This document shows, piece after piece, positions 33,517-40,982 of a DNA stretch of 64,000 bases. The DNA comes from an uncultured Victivallales bacterium. Lineage in GTDB: Bacteria; Verrucomicrobiota; Lentisphaeria; Victivallales; UBA1829. The notes under the pieces are model-generated. The model had not been told where the DNA came from, did no database searches, and saw only the letters and a program-made list of their open reading frames with translations. A program made the position numbers and the translations under genes. Position 1 is the stretch's first letter, and each line of letters starts with the position of its first letter. The stretch covers positions 133,014 through 197,013 of the forward strand of contig CAKUJH010000001.1 of assembly GCA_934661375.1 (NCBI GenBank), read 5' to 3'.

Positions 33517-34869
33517 TCAGCGTTTTCCTTTCTTTCTCTTCTGCAAAGAAAGCTGTTTTTCCAGAGTGATTTTCAGATCACGGGTTTTCTGATAAATTCT
33601 GTTTTCCGGATCCAGCACCAGCAGCAGTTTATTGCATTCCTCCACAGCTTCAGCATATTGGCGTTTCTTGTAAAATACATTGATATTGAATTCGGCATCC
33701 TTTATGGTTTTCTTCATAAGCCGTTCGGCATCAGCAAGTTTTCGTTTTGCTTCGGTCCATTCTTCCGGTTTGGGATCAAACTGATCCAGAAAATCAATGA
33801 CAATCTGATAACGGAAAATGGCATTGCGCAGATTTTCCGGTTTTGCCTGATAATTCGCCAGCAGTTCCTCCGCTTTCCGGAACGAGCGAATGGCTTCTTC
33901 GCGCATTTCCTTTTCCGAAAGAGAAATCGTTTTCAGACCGTAATCTTCGGCAAAACTGTTCAAGGCGGATTCTATATCTTCAAAAGAACTTTTCGGATAA
34001 GTGTTATGAACAGTAACTGAATTCAAACTGTTGTCGTAACCTATTGTAAGTGAACGTTTTTCGTCAACTTCTCCGGACGGGCTTTCTGCCGGATCGGAAG
34101 TTATTTTCATGAAATTCGTTTCTTTCACCCGGTTGACCAGTTTATTCAGAATTTCATCATCCAGCTGTCCGATTTTTTTGGAAAAACGGCGCAGATGTTT
34201 CAAGTCATCCAGCCGGAAAACGGCGGATTTATTTTCGATTCTCACATAGAAACGGAATACATTGTCCTTGGAAATCAGAGTTTTTTCGTATTCCAGCAGA
34301 AATGGATTGCGGTACTGTTTTCGTGCCTGGGCATTTTCATTGCCGGAAGGAGGATTGGAAAGAATGGAGAAAACTGTCAATGCCGCACATGCAAGAACCA
34401 CGACCAGCAGCAGAAAGAGCAGGTTGGCAATCCGTTTCCGAGGAGCAGGAGCTTCCTCTTCCTTCTGCCGGGAATCTGTTTTTTTGCTGAATATGTCAAA
34501 ATCAATTTTAACCGGACTTTCGTTTGAATCCGGAGAACTGTTTTTTTTGGGTTCCGCCTTTTTCAAGTTCGGATTTTTTCCGTCTTCATCGAACAGAATC
34601 AGCTGTTCCCCTATGGAAATTTTCATGCCGGGGGTAAGAACGGTTTCTTTTCCGATTCTGATGCCGTTCGCCAGAGTTCCATTGGTACTGCCCATGTCAT
34701 GAACTTTCCATGTTCCTTCGGGGGAAAACTCTATTTTTGCGTGATAACGGGATATGCCGCCGGTCAGCAGCTGAATGTCATTGTCCTCTTCCCGTCCAAT
34801 ACTGATGCCGGGCGGAACCAGATCCCAGGAGCTGCCTTCTTTTTCACCATTCAGAAAATAAAGTTTCAT
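33517..34869 (-). CDS. FHA-domain membrane protein
   Basis: 450 residues. N-terminal FHA domain (about 1-95; ISIGREEDNDIQL, GISRYHAKIEF, DMGSTNGTLANG), which binds phospho-Thr peptides; a charged linker; one membrane helix (about 155-178); and a C-terminal extracytoplasmic part with helical, TPR-like sequence and a coiled tail. The ATG at 34869 follows AAGGATTGATA. It overlaps DUF192 upstream end-to-start. A likely reader of Ser/Thr phosphorylation coupled to the Tad machine; a second FHA domain is fused to TadA. Confidence 0.82.
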   Translation of the reverse strand: MKLYFLNGEKEGSSWDLVPPGISIGREEDNDIQLLTGGISRYHAKIEFSPEGTWKVHDMGSTNGTLANGIRIGKETVLTPGMKISIGEQLILFDEDGKNPNLKKAEPKKNSSPDSNESPVKIDFDIFSKKTDSRQKEEEAPAPRKRIANLLFLLLVVVLACAALTVFSILSNPPSGNENAQARKQYRNPFLLEYEKTLISKDNVFRFYVRIENKSAVFRLDDLKHLRRFSKKIGQLDDEILNKLVNRVKETNFMKITSDPAESPSGEVDEKRSLTIGYDNSLNSVTVHNTYPKSSFEDIESALNSFAEDYGLKTISLSEKEMREEAIRSFRKAEELLANYQAKPENLRNAIFRYQIVIDFLDQFDPKPEEWTEAKRKLADAERLMKKTIKDAEFNINVFYKKRQYAEAVEECNKLLLVLDPENRIYQKTRDLKITLEKQLSLQKRKKGKR

Positions 34870-34871
34870 TA

Positions 34872-35309
34872 TCAATCCTTTGTCTTGACCGGGAGGACGT
34901 TTTCTCTGGAGGTCCGCAGCATTTTTTCTTCAGACATCCATTGTTTTTCAGTTTCTCCGGAAAGCACGCCCGTCATATCCAGCACATCATTTTCCCTTGT
35001 TCCGGAAGATTCAATTCTTCCGGAGGGTAACTCTATCACATAAAAGGCATTTTTGCAATAGAGAAAAGGGCGCCACGGCGGAAAATTTTGCACTGTTCTG
35101 AGAACTTTTCCGCATTCATCGGCGAAAATGACGTCTATGGGGAAGCGCATGAAAAAAGTATGAATGGCATTGCAGCGGTCGAAAACCATGCCGTCCATGG
35201 AAGCGGAAAAAGATTTTCCGATCAATCCGGTCAGACGTTCGGAAAACCCGGAAGCAAAACGGGCGTTCCGTGCCGGGATAGACAGTCTGGTCAGGTTCCG
35301 TATCAGCAT
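34872..35309 (-). CDS. DUF192 family protein
   Basis: 145 residues. The DUF192 signature is clear: GLIGKSFSASMDGMVFDRCN, FFMRFPIDVIFAD, VLRTVQNFPPWRP and YVIELPSGRI. A small beta-barrel family of unknown molecular function, often found next to Tad pilus genes. 12 bp after tadC. The ~45 extra C-terminal residues are polar. Confidence 0.8.
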   Translation of the reverse strand: MLIRNLTRLSIPARNARFASGFSERLTGLIGKSFSASMDGMVFDRCNAIHTFFMRFPIDVIFADECGKVLRTVQNFPPWRPFLYCKNAFYVIELPSGRIESSGTRENDVLDMTGVLSGETEKQWMSEEKMLRTSRENVLPVKTKD

Positions 35310-35321
35310 TTTACAGGGCTT

Positions 35322-36197
35322 TCACATGGAAAGAGTCTGCATAGCCTGCGCGATGATCGGGGCTATCAGAATGATGAAAACGGAAGGGAAAATAAAAAGA
35401 ACCACAGGAAACAGAATCTTTACCGGAGCCTCATTAGCCATGGTTTCCGCACGGGAAAAACGCTTGTTCCGCAGCTGATCTCCCTGAATGCGGAGCAGCT
35501 GTCCGATTCCGACCCCCAGTTCATCCGCCTGAACAATGGCGTTGACCACAGAAGTAAGCTCCGGCTGATGCACCCGGAACGCCAGATCGCGCAATGCCTG
35601 CTGACGCTGTTTGCCCAGCTGTATTTCATGAAGAGTGCGTTTGAGTTCATCTCCCAGGGAATCATTGGCGCGCCGGGCGAGAATGTCGCGCAGAGCGGTC
35701 AGAAAATCCTTGCCGGCTTCCACGGAAAGAGTCAGCAGATCCAGCACGTTGGGCAGCGCTTTGAGAATGGCAATATGACGGAGCTTGACTGTTTTCCGCA
35801 GCCAGGCGTCAGGATAGATGAAGAACAGTCCGAGGATCAGGAATCCGCAGAAAGGCTGTCCTGTCATGAACATCAGGATCATCAGAATCAGACCCGTGAA
35901 CAGGAACAGAATGCGGATGCCGATGAACTGATCAGGGGTGATGGCCTGATCCAGTCCCGCACTCATGATCATTTCTCCGGTGTTTTTCCGGACGGAATCC
36001 AGAAAACTTTTCCGGGTGATAAACCTCAGACTGCCGGCAAACGGCAGATACATCCGGAACAGCAGCGGCAGTTTGCGCCGTTCATTTTCTTCCGGGTTGC
36101 CCCGTTCCAGTTCCACCTGTCCGAGCAGTTCCGCCAGCAGCAGAAAAAGACATCCAGCCGCGATTCCCGCGGAAAGAGAAGCCAGTATAACGAGCAT
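35322..36197 (-). CDS. tadC: Tad pilus inner-membrane platform protein TadC
   Basis: 291 residues with GspF/T2SSF domain topology: membrane helices near the N-terminus (1-20), middle (~95-130) and C-terminus (~265-290). VLDLLTLSVEAGKDFLTALR and QALRDLAFRVHQPELTSVVN (with FVQADELG-type motif VQADELGVGIGQ) are the typical F-domain motifs. Pairs with TadB as the assembly platform driven by TadA. AAGGAGG ribosome-binding site. Confidence 0.85.
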   Translation of the reverse strand: MLVILASLSAGIAAGCLFLLLAELLGQVELERGNPEENERRKLPLLFRMYLPFAGSLRFITRKSFLDSVRKNTGEMIMSAGLDQAITPDQFIGIRILFLFTGLILMILMFMTGQPFCGFLILGLFFIYPDAWLRKTVKLRHIAILKALPNVLDLLTLSVEAGKDFLTALRDILARRANDSLGDELKRTLHEIQLGKQRQQALRDLAFRVHQPELTSVVNAIVQADELGVGIGQLLRIQGDQLRNKRFSRAETMANEAPVKILFPVVLFIFPSVFIILIAPIIAQAMQTLSM

Positions 36198-36212
36198 GGT
36201 TGAACCTCCTTC

Positions 36213-37094
36213 TTAAATATCGATATTGGTGATTTTGCGGATCAGGATGAATCCGGTTATGTCCAGTATGATGACAGCCCCCAGACAGAGAAAACCCGGA
36301 ACCGTGGAAAAGAAAGCGTTCATCATGTCCGGCGCAATGTTCATCATGGCAAAAAACAATGCGACCGGCATCAGCCCGATGATGACAGCCTGCATACGCC
36401 CCTGTGCTGTCAGCGCCCGGATTCTGCCGGAGATGCGGACGCGTTCCCGGATGACGGCGGCAAGACGTTCCAGCGTGGACGTCAGTTCTCCGCCGGTCTG
36501 CCGCGCGGTCAGAATGGACACCGCCACCAGTTCGAAATCGGCGCAGTCCAGACGAGCCGACATTTTATCCAGGGCGTTTTCCAGAGTTACCCCCAGCCGG
36601 AGTTCCTGGATCAGCAGACTGAATTCAAATGAAATGGGTTTGCGGTTTTCCTGCGCAATGACTTCCAGTGCCTGATTGATGGAAAATCCCGCTTTGAGGG
36701 AACTGCTCATGGAAAGCAGAGCGTCTTCCAGCTGTTCATTGAATTTGCGCATACGCTGTTTTTTCAGGTGACGCAGATAAATGCGCGGCAGCGGAAAGAC
36801 CGCAGCGGCAGCTACAGCTCCTATGATGATAATCCGGGTCAGGTTCAGTTCCCCGGTGTAGAAACCGACTGCACCGACCGCGGCAAACGCACTCAATGCC
36901 GAAAAGACCAGACTCAGATCCAGAATGCGTGCCGGCGGCATACTCAGCAGAACATCATCCATTTCCACTGCGGTTTCCTTGAGATACTTTTCCTTCCAGC
37001 GGGCGGAGAACATGCCTGCGATTTCTCCGATCACCAGCAATCCCAGCGTTACCGCCAGTCCCGCGCACAAAGCCGCCAGCATCGTCGTATTCAT
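36213..37094 (-). CDS. tadB: Tad pilus inner-membrane platform protein TadB
   Basis: 293 residues. T2SSF domain after two N-terminal membrane helices: FNEQLEDALLSMSSSLKAGF with SINQALEVIAQE, SILTARQTGGELTSTLERLA and RIRALTAQGRMQAVIIGLMP are typical of TadB. Starts on the stop codon of tadA (TGATG), so it is translationally coupled; GGAG precedes it. Confidence 0.87.
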   Translation of the reverse strand: MNTTMLAALCAGLAVTLGLLVIGEIAGMFSARWKEKYLKETAVEMDDVLLSMPPARILDLSLVFSALSAFAAVGAVGFYTGELNLTRIIIIGAVAAAAVFPLPRIYLRHLKKQRMRKFNEQLEDALLSMSSSLKAGFSINQALEVIAQENRKPISFEFSLLIQELRLGVTLENALDKMSARLDCADFELVAVSILTARQTGGELTSTLERLAAVIRERVRISGRIRALTAQGRMQAVIIGLMPVALFFAMMNIAPDMMNAFFSTVPGFLCLGAVIILDITGFILIRKITNIDI

Positions 37095-38821
37095 CAGTAA
37101 TTCACTCCTTTCAGGTCGGACGGCGGCGTGAACATGGAGATGTCCAGATTCAGCCCCGCCCTCCGGATGTCATCCATGAAGGTGGGTATGCCGCCTGTCG
37201 GAACATAACGCCCGCGGATTTTTCCATCTTCGGTCCAGCCGTCCTGATGAAAAACGAAAATATCCTGCATGGTGATGACTTCCCCTTCCATCTTGGTGAT
37301 TTCACTGACTTTGGTCACTTTGCGGGAACCATCTTTTTCGCGGGAAATCTGAACCACGATGGAAATGGCGGAAGCGATCTGTTCCCGGATGGCGCGCAGC
37401 GGCAGATCAAATCCCGCCATCAGCACCAGTGTTTCCAGACGGGAAAGACAATCGCGCGGCGAATTGGCGTGAATGGTGGTCAGCGAACCGTCATGACCCG
37501 TGTTCATAGCCTGAAGCATGTCCAGTGCTTCTCCGCCGCGGCATTCCCCGATAACAATGCGGTCCGGACGCATACGCAAGGCGTTTTTGACCAGGTCCCG
37601 AATGGTGATTTCCCCTTTTCCTTCAATATTGGGGGGACGGGCTTCCAGCCGTACCACGTGATCCTGACGCAGCTGAAGTTCCGCGGCATCTTCAATCGTG
37701 AGAATGCGTTCGGTCGCCGGCAGAAATCCGCTCAATATGTTCAGCAGAGTTGTTTTTCCCGAACCAGTTCCGCCGGAAATGACAATGTTTTTGCGCAGTT
37801 TGACGCAGATGTTCAGAAAATCCGCTATGGGCTGGGAAATGGAGCCGAACCGGATCAGATCGCTCACCTGCAATGGATTTCTGGAGAATTTCCGGATGGT
37901 GATGGAAGGTCCGACCAGCGACAGCGGAGGAATGATGGCATTCACGCGGGAACCGTCTTTCAGACGCGCATCCACCATGGGGGAACTTTCGTCGATGCGC
38001 CGTCCGAGCGGGGAAACAATGCGTTCAATGGCGGCAATGACCTGACTGCTGTCGGCAAACGCCAGATCGGTCCGGTGCAGTTTCCCTTTGTATTCCACAT
38101 AGATTTTATCCGGTCCGTTCACCATGATTTCCGTAATTTCCGGCATGGCGATCAGCATTTCCAGCGGACCCAGTCCGATCGCTTCACTGACCAGTTCCTT
38201 TTCAATCAGTTCATGAGTGATTTCCGGCGGCAGCGGAATGGTTATTTCACTGACAATTTCCCGGATGGTGCTGCGGGCTTTTTCGTTCAGGGCGTCCTCG
38301 GAGACGCCGGACATCGCCAGACGTTTCAGATTCAGCCGTTTGATGAGTTCCACATGCGCACGTTTCTTGATTTCTTTCAGCAGCGGACGCTTGTCCGCCG
38401 GCACTCCGGAAATATGCAGAATTTCCACTCCCGGAATTTCATCCTGTGCCGTTTCCATATCTCTCTGATGGACAACAGGTTCCTCCTGAACCGGAGCATT
38501 CTGCAGAGATTCGTTGATGGACGCTCCTTCCGGACCGAGCAGACGGATCACAACATCTCCCAGCCGTATTTCCGAACCCGGCTGTGCATCCACCGGATCA
38601 CTGCCCAGCGGACAGCCGTCCAGACAGACCGGGAAAGCGGGGTCAAACGCCAGCACCCGAAGATTATCCCCATTCACGATCAGCTGACAATGACGCGGAG
38701 CGATTCCATTTCCGGAAAGCTGAATATGACATGCCGGACTGGTACCGACCCGGTAAACGCCGGGAACCAGTTTCGCTTCGAACGGTTCATTGCCTGCGGA
38801 CAGAATCGTGATTTCATACAT
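37094..38821 (-). CDS. tadA: FHA-domain-fused Tad pilus secretion ATPase TadA/CpaF
   Basis: 575 residues. An FHA-like domain (about 10-98; PGVYRVGTSPACHIQL, GIAPRHCQLIV) is fused ahead of a complete TadA/CpaF ATPase (about 150-560): EITEIMVNGPDKIYVEYKGK, Walker A in ISGGTGSGKTTLLN, Asp box ILTIEDAAELQL, Walker B region MRPDRIVIGECRGGEALDML and His box. It powers Flp pilus assembly from the cytoplasm. The N-terminal FHA could put the motor under phospho-Thr control, fitting the FHA and kinase genes nearby. GGAGGAG ribosome-binding site. Confidence 0.9.
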   Translation of the reverse strand: MYEITILSAGNEPFEAKLVPGVYRVGTSPACHIQLSGNGIAPRHCQLIVNGDNLRVLAFDPAFPVCLDGCPLGSDPVDAQPGSEIRLGDVVIRLLGPEGASINESLQNAPVQEEPVVHQRDMETAQDEIPGVEILHISGVPADKRPLLKEIKKRAHVELIKRLNLKRLAMSGVSEDALNEKARSTIREIVSEITIPLPPEITHELIEKELVSEAIGLGPLEMLIAMPEITEIMVNGPDKIYVEYKGKLHRTDLAFADSSQVIAAIERIVSPLGRRIDESSPMVDARLKDGSRVNAIIPPLSLVGPSITIRKFSRNPLQVSDLIRFGSISQPIADFLNICVKLRKNIVISGGTGSGKTTLLNILSGFLPATERILTIEDAAELQLRQDHVVRLEARPPNIEGKGEITIRDLVKNALRMRPDRIVIGECRGGEALDMLQAMNTGHDGSLTTIHANSPRDCLSRLETLVLMAGFDLPLRAIREQIASAISIVVQISREKDGSRKVTKVSEITKMEGEVITMQDIFVFHQDGWTEDGKIRGRYVPTGGIPTFMDDIRRAGLNLDISMFTPPSDLKGVNY

Positions 38822-38843
38822 GGTGATCTGCTCCTCCGGAGGT

Positions 38844-39653
38844 TCAGCGGCCCTGCTTCATCATATTCTCGCGTTCCCGCGTGTAGTTGAGAATATTTTT
38901 CTGGAGATAATCCCAGTTGACGCTCTGCAGCTGTTTGGTCACGGCGGATTCCTCATAATTGCGCAGACTCAGATGAATGCGTCCTTTCTGAGTGGCGAAG
39001 ATAATCATTTCCACTTCTTTCGGAGTCAGTTCCAGCGTGACAGTGCTGTATCCGCGCGAACGGATGTCGCGGTTGCCGGTTCCGGTCAGTACTCCCATAT
39101 CCGTACCGGTGGCAATGACGCGCACTCTCTGAAGAATGGTGAGCGTGATGGTGTCCAGAGAAGTATCGCCGCGGGCGTCCGGGAAACGGAATGTTCCGAT
39201 CAGGTCGACATAGTTGTTGGGCTGAATGAGTCCCGTTACCGAACTGGTGGCGTCGACGGAAATGGAGATGGCGCGGTATCCCGGACGGATCAGCGCGGTC
39301 AGACCGTTGCGTCCGGTGGAAAGCGAGGTTTTCAGGTCGCTCCATTGAAGGAGGGACCCTGCCTGAATCAGGGAGCGCACTTCCCGTCCGATGACCATGT
39401 TTCTGCGGTCATATTCGATTTCGCGTCCGGCGGCGGAATCCATGCTGCCGCGGAATCGGCGGACTTTGATTTCCCGTATGGCATCTTCCGTGATTTTTTC
39501 ATTTTCGGCAAGATCGCGGGTTACCTGAATGAGGTAGACATCCTGTGCTTCTCCCCGGATTCGGGATTTTTCCTGATTGATCTGATGAAAAGTGAACATG
39601 AAAGCCAATACGCCGAAGAACACGGCGCCGAGCAGCAGCAGTTTCTGTTTCAT
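38844..39653 (-). CDS. cpaB: Flp pilus assembly protein CpaB/RcpC
   Basis: 269 residues. N-terminal membrane helix (about 5-22), then an SAF domain (ENEKITEDAIREIKV, GREVRSLIQAGSLLQWSDL) and the CpaB domain (YRAISISVDATSSVTGLIQP, NYVDLIGTF, TLELTPKEVEMIIFATQKG). Periplasmic part of the Tad apparatus that works with the secretin. The start at 39653 is chosen because the promoter -10 at 39698 leaves too little room for the ATG at 39689. No secretin (rcpA/cpaC) or flp pilin gene lies in this window. Confidence 0.85.
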   Translation of the reverse strand: MKQKLLLLGAVFFGVLAFMFTFHQINQEKSRIRGEAQDVYLIQVTRDLAENEKITEDAIREIKVRRFRGSMDSAAGREIEYDRRNMVIGREVRSLIQAGSLLQWSDLKTSLSTGRNGLTALIRPGYRAISISVDATSSVTGLIQPNNYVDLIGTFRFPDARGDTSLDTITLTILQRVRVIATGTDMGVLTGTGNRDIRSRGYSTVTLELTPKEVEMIIFATQKGRIHLSLRNYEESAVTKQLQSVNWDYLQKNILNYTRERENMMKQGR

Positions 39654-39697
39654 AAAGCGGTCATCCATCCGGTTGTTAGAGAGTTCCATTTGAAGGA

Positions 39698-39725
39698 AAT
39701 ATACATGCCGTACTGAATTTCGCAA
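39698..39725 (-). promoter_or_regulatory. promoter of the Tad operon
   Basis: Minus strand TTGCGA (39720-39725), 16-bp spacer, TATATT (39698-39703), about 45 bp ahead of the cpaB start at 39653. Confidence 0.55.
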
Positions 39726-39907
39726 GAATCTTTCTTTGGAGTCAGCCGGTTTTTGATTGATTTTTTGCCGTCAGGCTGGCTTTTTTGAAAAAAAATGCAT
39801 TTTTTTCCGGAAAGCTGTAGATTCTTCGAAAAAAACGCATTCTTAATGACGGAGCGGAAAAGAGATGCTCCGGGAAAAAATAAAAACTCAAAAAATGGAG
39901 GCAGAAC

Positions 39908-40156
39908 ATGAAAAGAATCATGACCATGGCAGCAATCGGGATTATCGCAATCGGATTCGGCACCGCAGATCTCAATGCGGCGGAAACCGGAACAAGAATC
40001 ATGAAAGACGGCATGAAGAACGGACTGAAGGAAGGGTTGAAGAACGGAGCGAAAAACGGCATGAAGGAAGGATTGAAGAACGGAGCGAAAAACGGCATGA
40101 AGAACGGCATGAAAAATGGAATGAAGAACGGGAAAAAGAATGGAGATAAAAAGTGA
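39908..40156 (+). CDS. small exported Lys-Asn-Gly tetrapeptide-repeat protein
   Basis: 82 residues. Signal peptide to about residue 25 (MKRIMTMAAIGIIAIGFG ... LNAAE), then twelve perfect tandem tetrapeptides of form K-[NED]-G-[MLAKD] from residue 33 to 80, ending in KK. The mature peptide of ~57 residues has about 15 Lys and almost no acidic residues, so it is very basic. The GGAGG ribosome-binding site (position 39897-39901) is strong, and a near-perfect terminator follows 14 bp after the stop. I know of no family with this repeat. Not similar to Flp pilins despite lying beside the Tad operon. Confidence 0.75.
   Translation: MKRIMTMAAIGIIAIGFGTADLNAAETGTRIMKDGMKNGLKEGLKNGAKNGMKEGLKNGAKNGMKNGMKNGMKNGKKNGDKK
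40028..40099 (+). repeat. 36-bp tandem direct repeat inside the tetrapeptide-repeat gene
   Basis: Two 36-bp units (40028-40063 and 40064-40099) differing at one base, each encoding three tetrapeptides. Shows recent unit duplication, so copy number may vary between strains. Confidence 0.85.
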
Positions 40157-40170
40157 TTCCCTCTTCTCCG

Positions 40171-40203
40171 CCGCTTCCGGAAAAAATACCGGAAGCGGTT
40201 TTT
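40171..40203 (+). terminator. strong rho-independent terminator of the tetrapeptide-repeat gene
   Basis: Perfect 10-bp stem CCGCTTCCGG/CCGGAAGCGG (40171-40180 and 40189-40198), 8-base loop, then five T. One of the cleanest terminators in the window; it isolates the small gene as a single transcript. Confidence 0.9.
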
Positions 40204-40317
40204 CAGATGTAACAGCAAAATATGCTGATACATCTTCAGACTGTTCCTGCATCTGAATAATCATACAATATTACCGCTCAACTTCAATAATTGATTATTT
40301 TCTTGTGGGAACAGTAT

Positions 40318-40345
40318 TTGACTCCGGATGATTTTATGTTATATT
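40318..40345 (+). promoter_or_regulatory. promoter of the sigma-kinase-esterase operon
   Basis: TTGACT (40318-40323), 16-bp spacer, TATATT (40340-40345), 37 bp ahead of the chosen sigma-factor start. A housekeeping-type promoter rather than an obvious ECF one. Confidence 0.6.
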
Positions 40346-40382
40346 CCATTGATTTATGAAAATTTATCAGGAGATTTATTCC

Positions 40383-40982
40383 ATGAATGAACCGAACACT
40401 CTTCAGCTGAATCTCTGGGCGGAGCGTTTTCTGGAATACAGAGAGCAACTGCTGTCTCTTGCCCGCAGAAATCTGAATCCCGTTCTGTTGAAACGCATTT
40501 CCGCGGAAGACATCGTACAGGATACGATTTCTGCGGCATGTGAAAAAACAGATTATTTTGAAAACAATCCCGAAATTCCCGTGTATTTCAAATTGCGGAC
40601 AATTCTTTTTCAGACAATAACGGCGCAGGAAAGAAAGCATCTGCAGAGTCAGAAACGGGATGCTTATAAAGAAGTGGAAGTAACGGAAAACGAAAATACC
40701 GCAGCTGCCGGAGTTAACTGGAATCTGTTTGCAGATACGGTAACAGGTCCTATGACCAAAGTTGCCCGGCAGGACCGTTATGCTCTGCTCCGTCATGCCA
40801 TGGAATCTTTGCCGGTAAACGACCGCCAGATTCTTGAACTCCGGCATTTTGATGATATGTCCAATTCAGATTGTGCGAAAGTTCTTCATATAGAGCCGAA
40901 AGCAGCAAGCATACGTTATGTCCGCGCACTTCAGAAACTGGAAAAACTGTTGACAGAATACAGCGAGTTCCGCCATGAATGA
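40383..40982 (+). CDS. ECF-type RNA polymerase sigma factor (sigma-70 family)
   Basis: 199 residues. Region 2 (FLEYREQLLSLARRNL, ISAEDIVQDTISAACE) and region 4 (LPVNDRQILELRHFDDMSNS, AASIRYVRALQKLEKLL) of an ECF sigma; the form matches those paired with Ser/Thr kinases in Planctomycetota and Lentisphaerota. The ATG at 40383 is preferred because AGGAGA lies 9 bases upstream; the ATG at 40356 has none. Overlaps the kinase gene by 8 bp, so the two are co-translated and likely form one signalling unit with no anti-sigma gene visible. Confidence 0.85.
   Translation: MNEPNTLQLNLWAERFLEYREQLLSLARRNLNPVLLKRISAEDIVQDTISAACEKTDYFENNPEIPVYFKLRTILFQTITAQERKHLQSQKRDAYKEVEVTENENTAAAGVNWNLFADTVTGPMTKVARQDRYALLRHAMESLPVNDRQILELRHFDDMSNSDCAKVLHIEPKAASIRYVRALQKLEKLLTEYSEFRHE

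Noticed and set aside
40004..40147. CRISPR-like array suspected from short regular repeats
   Set aside because: The period is 12 bp with no spacers; it is a coding tetrapeptide repeat.
39650..40264. Minus-strand frames (204 and 163 codons) opposite the tetrapeptide-repeat gene
   Set aside because: Their Phe/Pro repeats only mirror the Lys-x-Gly-x coding repeat; the plus strand has the ribosome-binding site, signal peptide and terminator.
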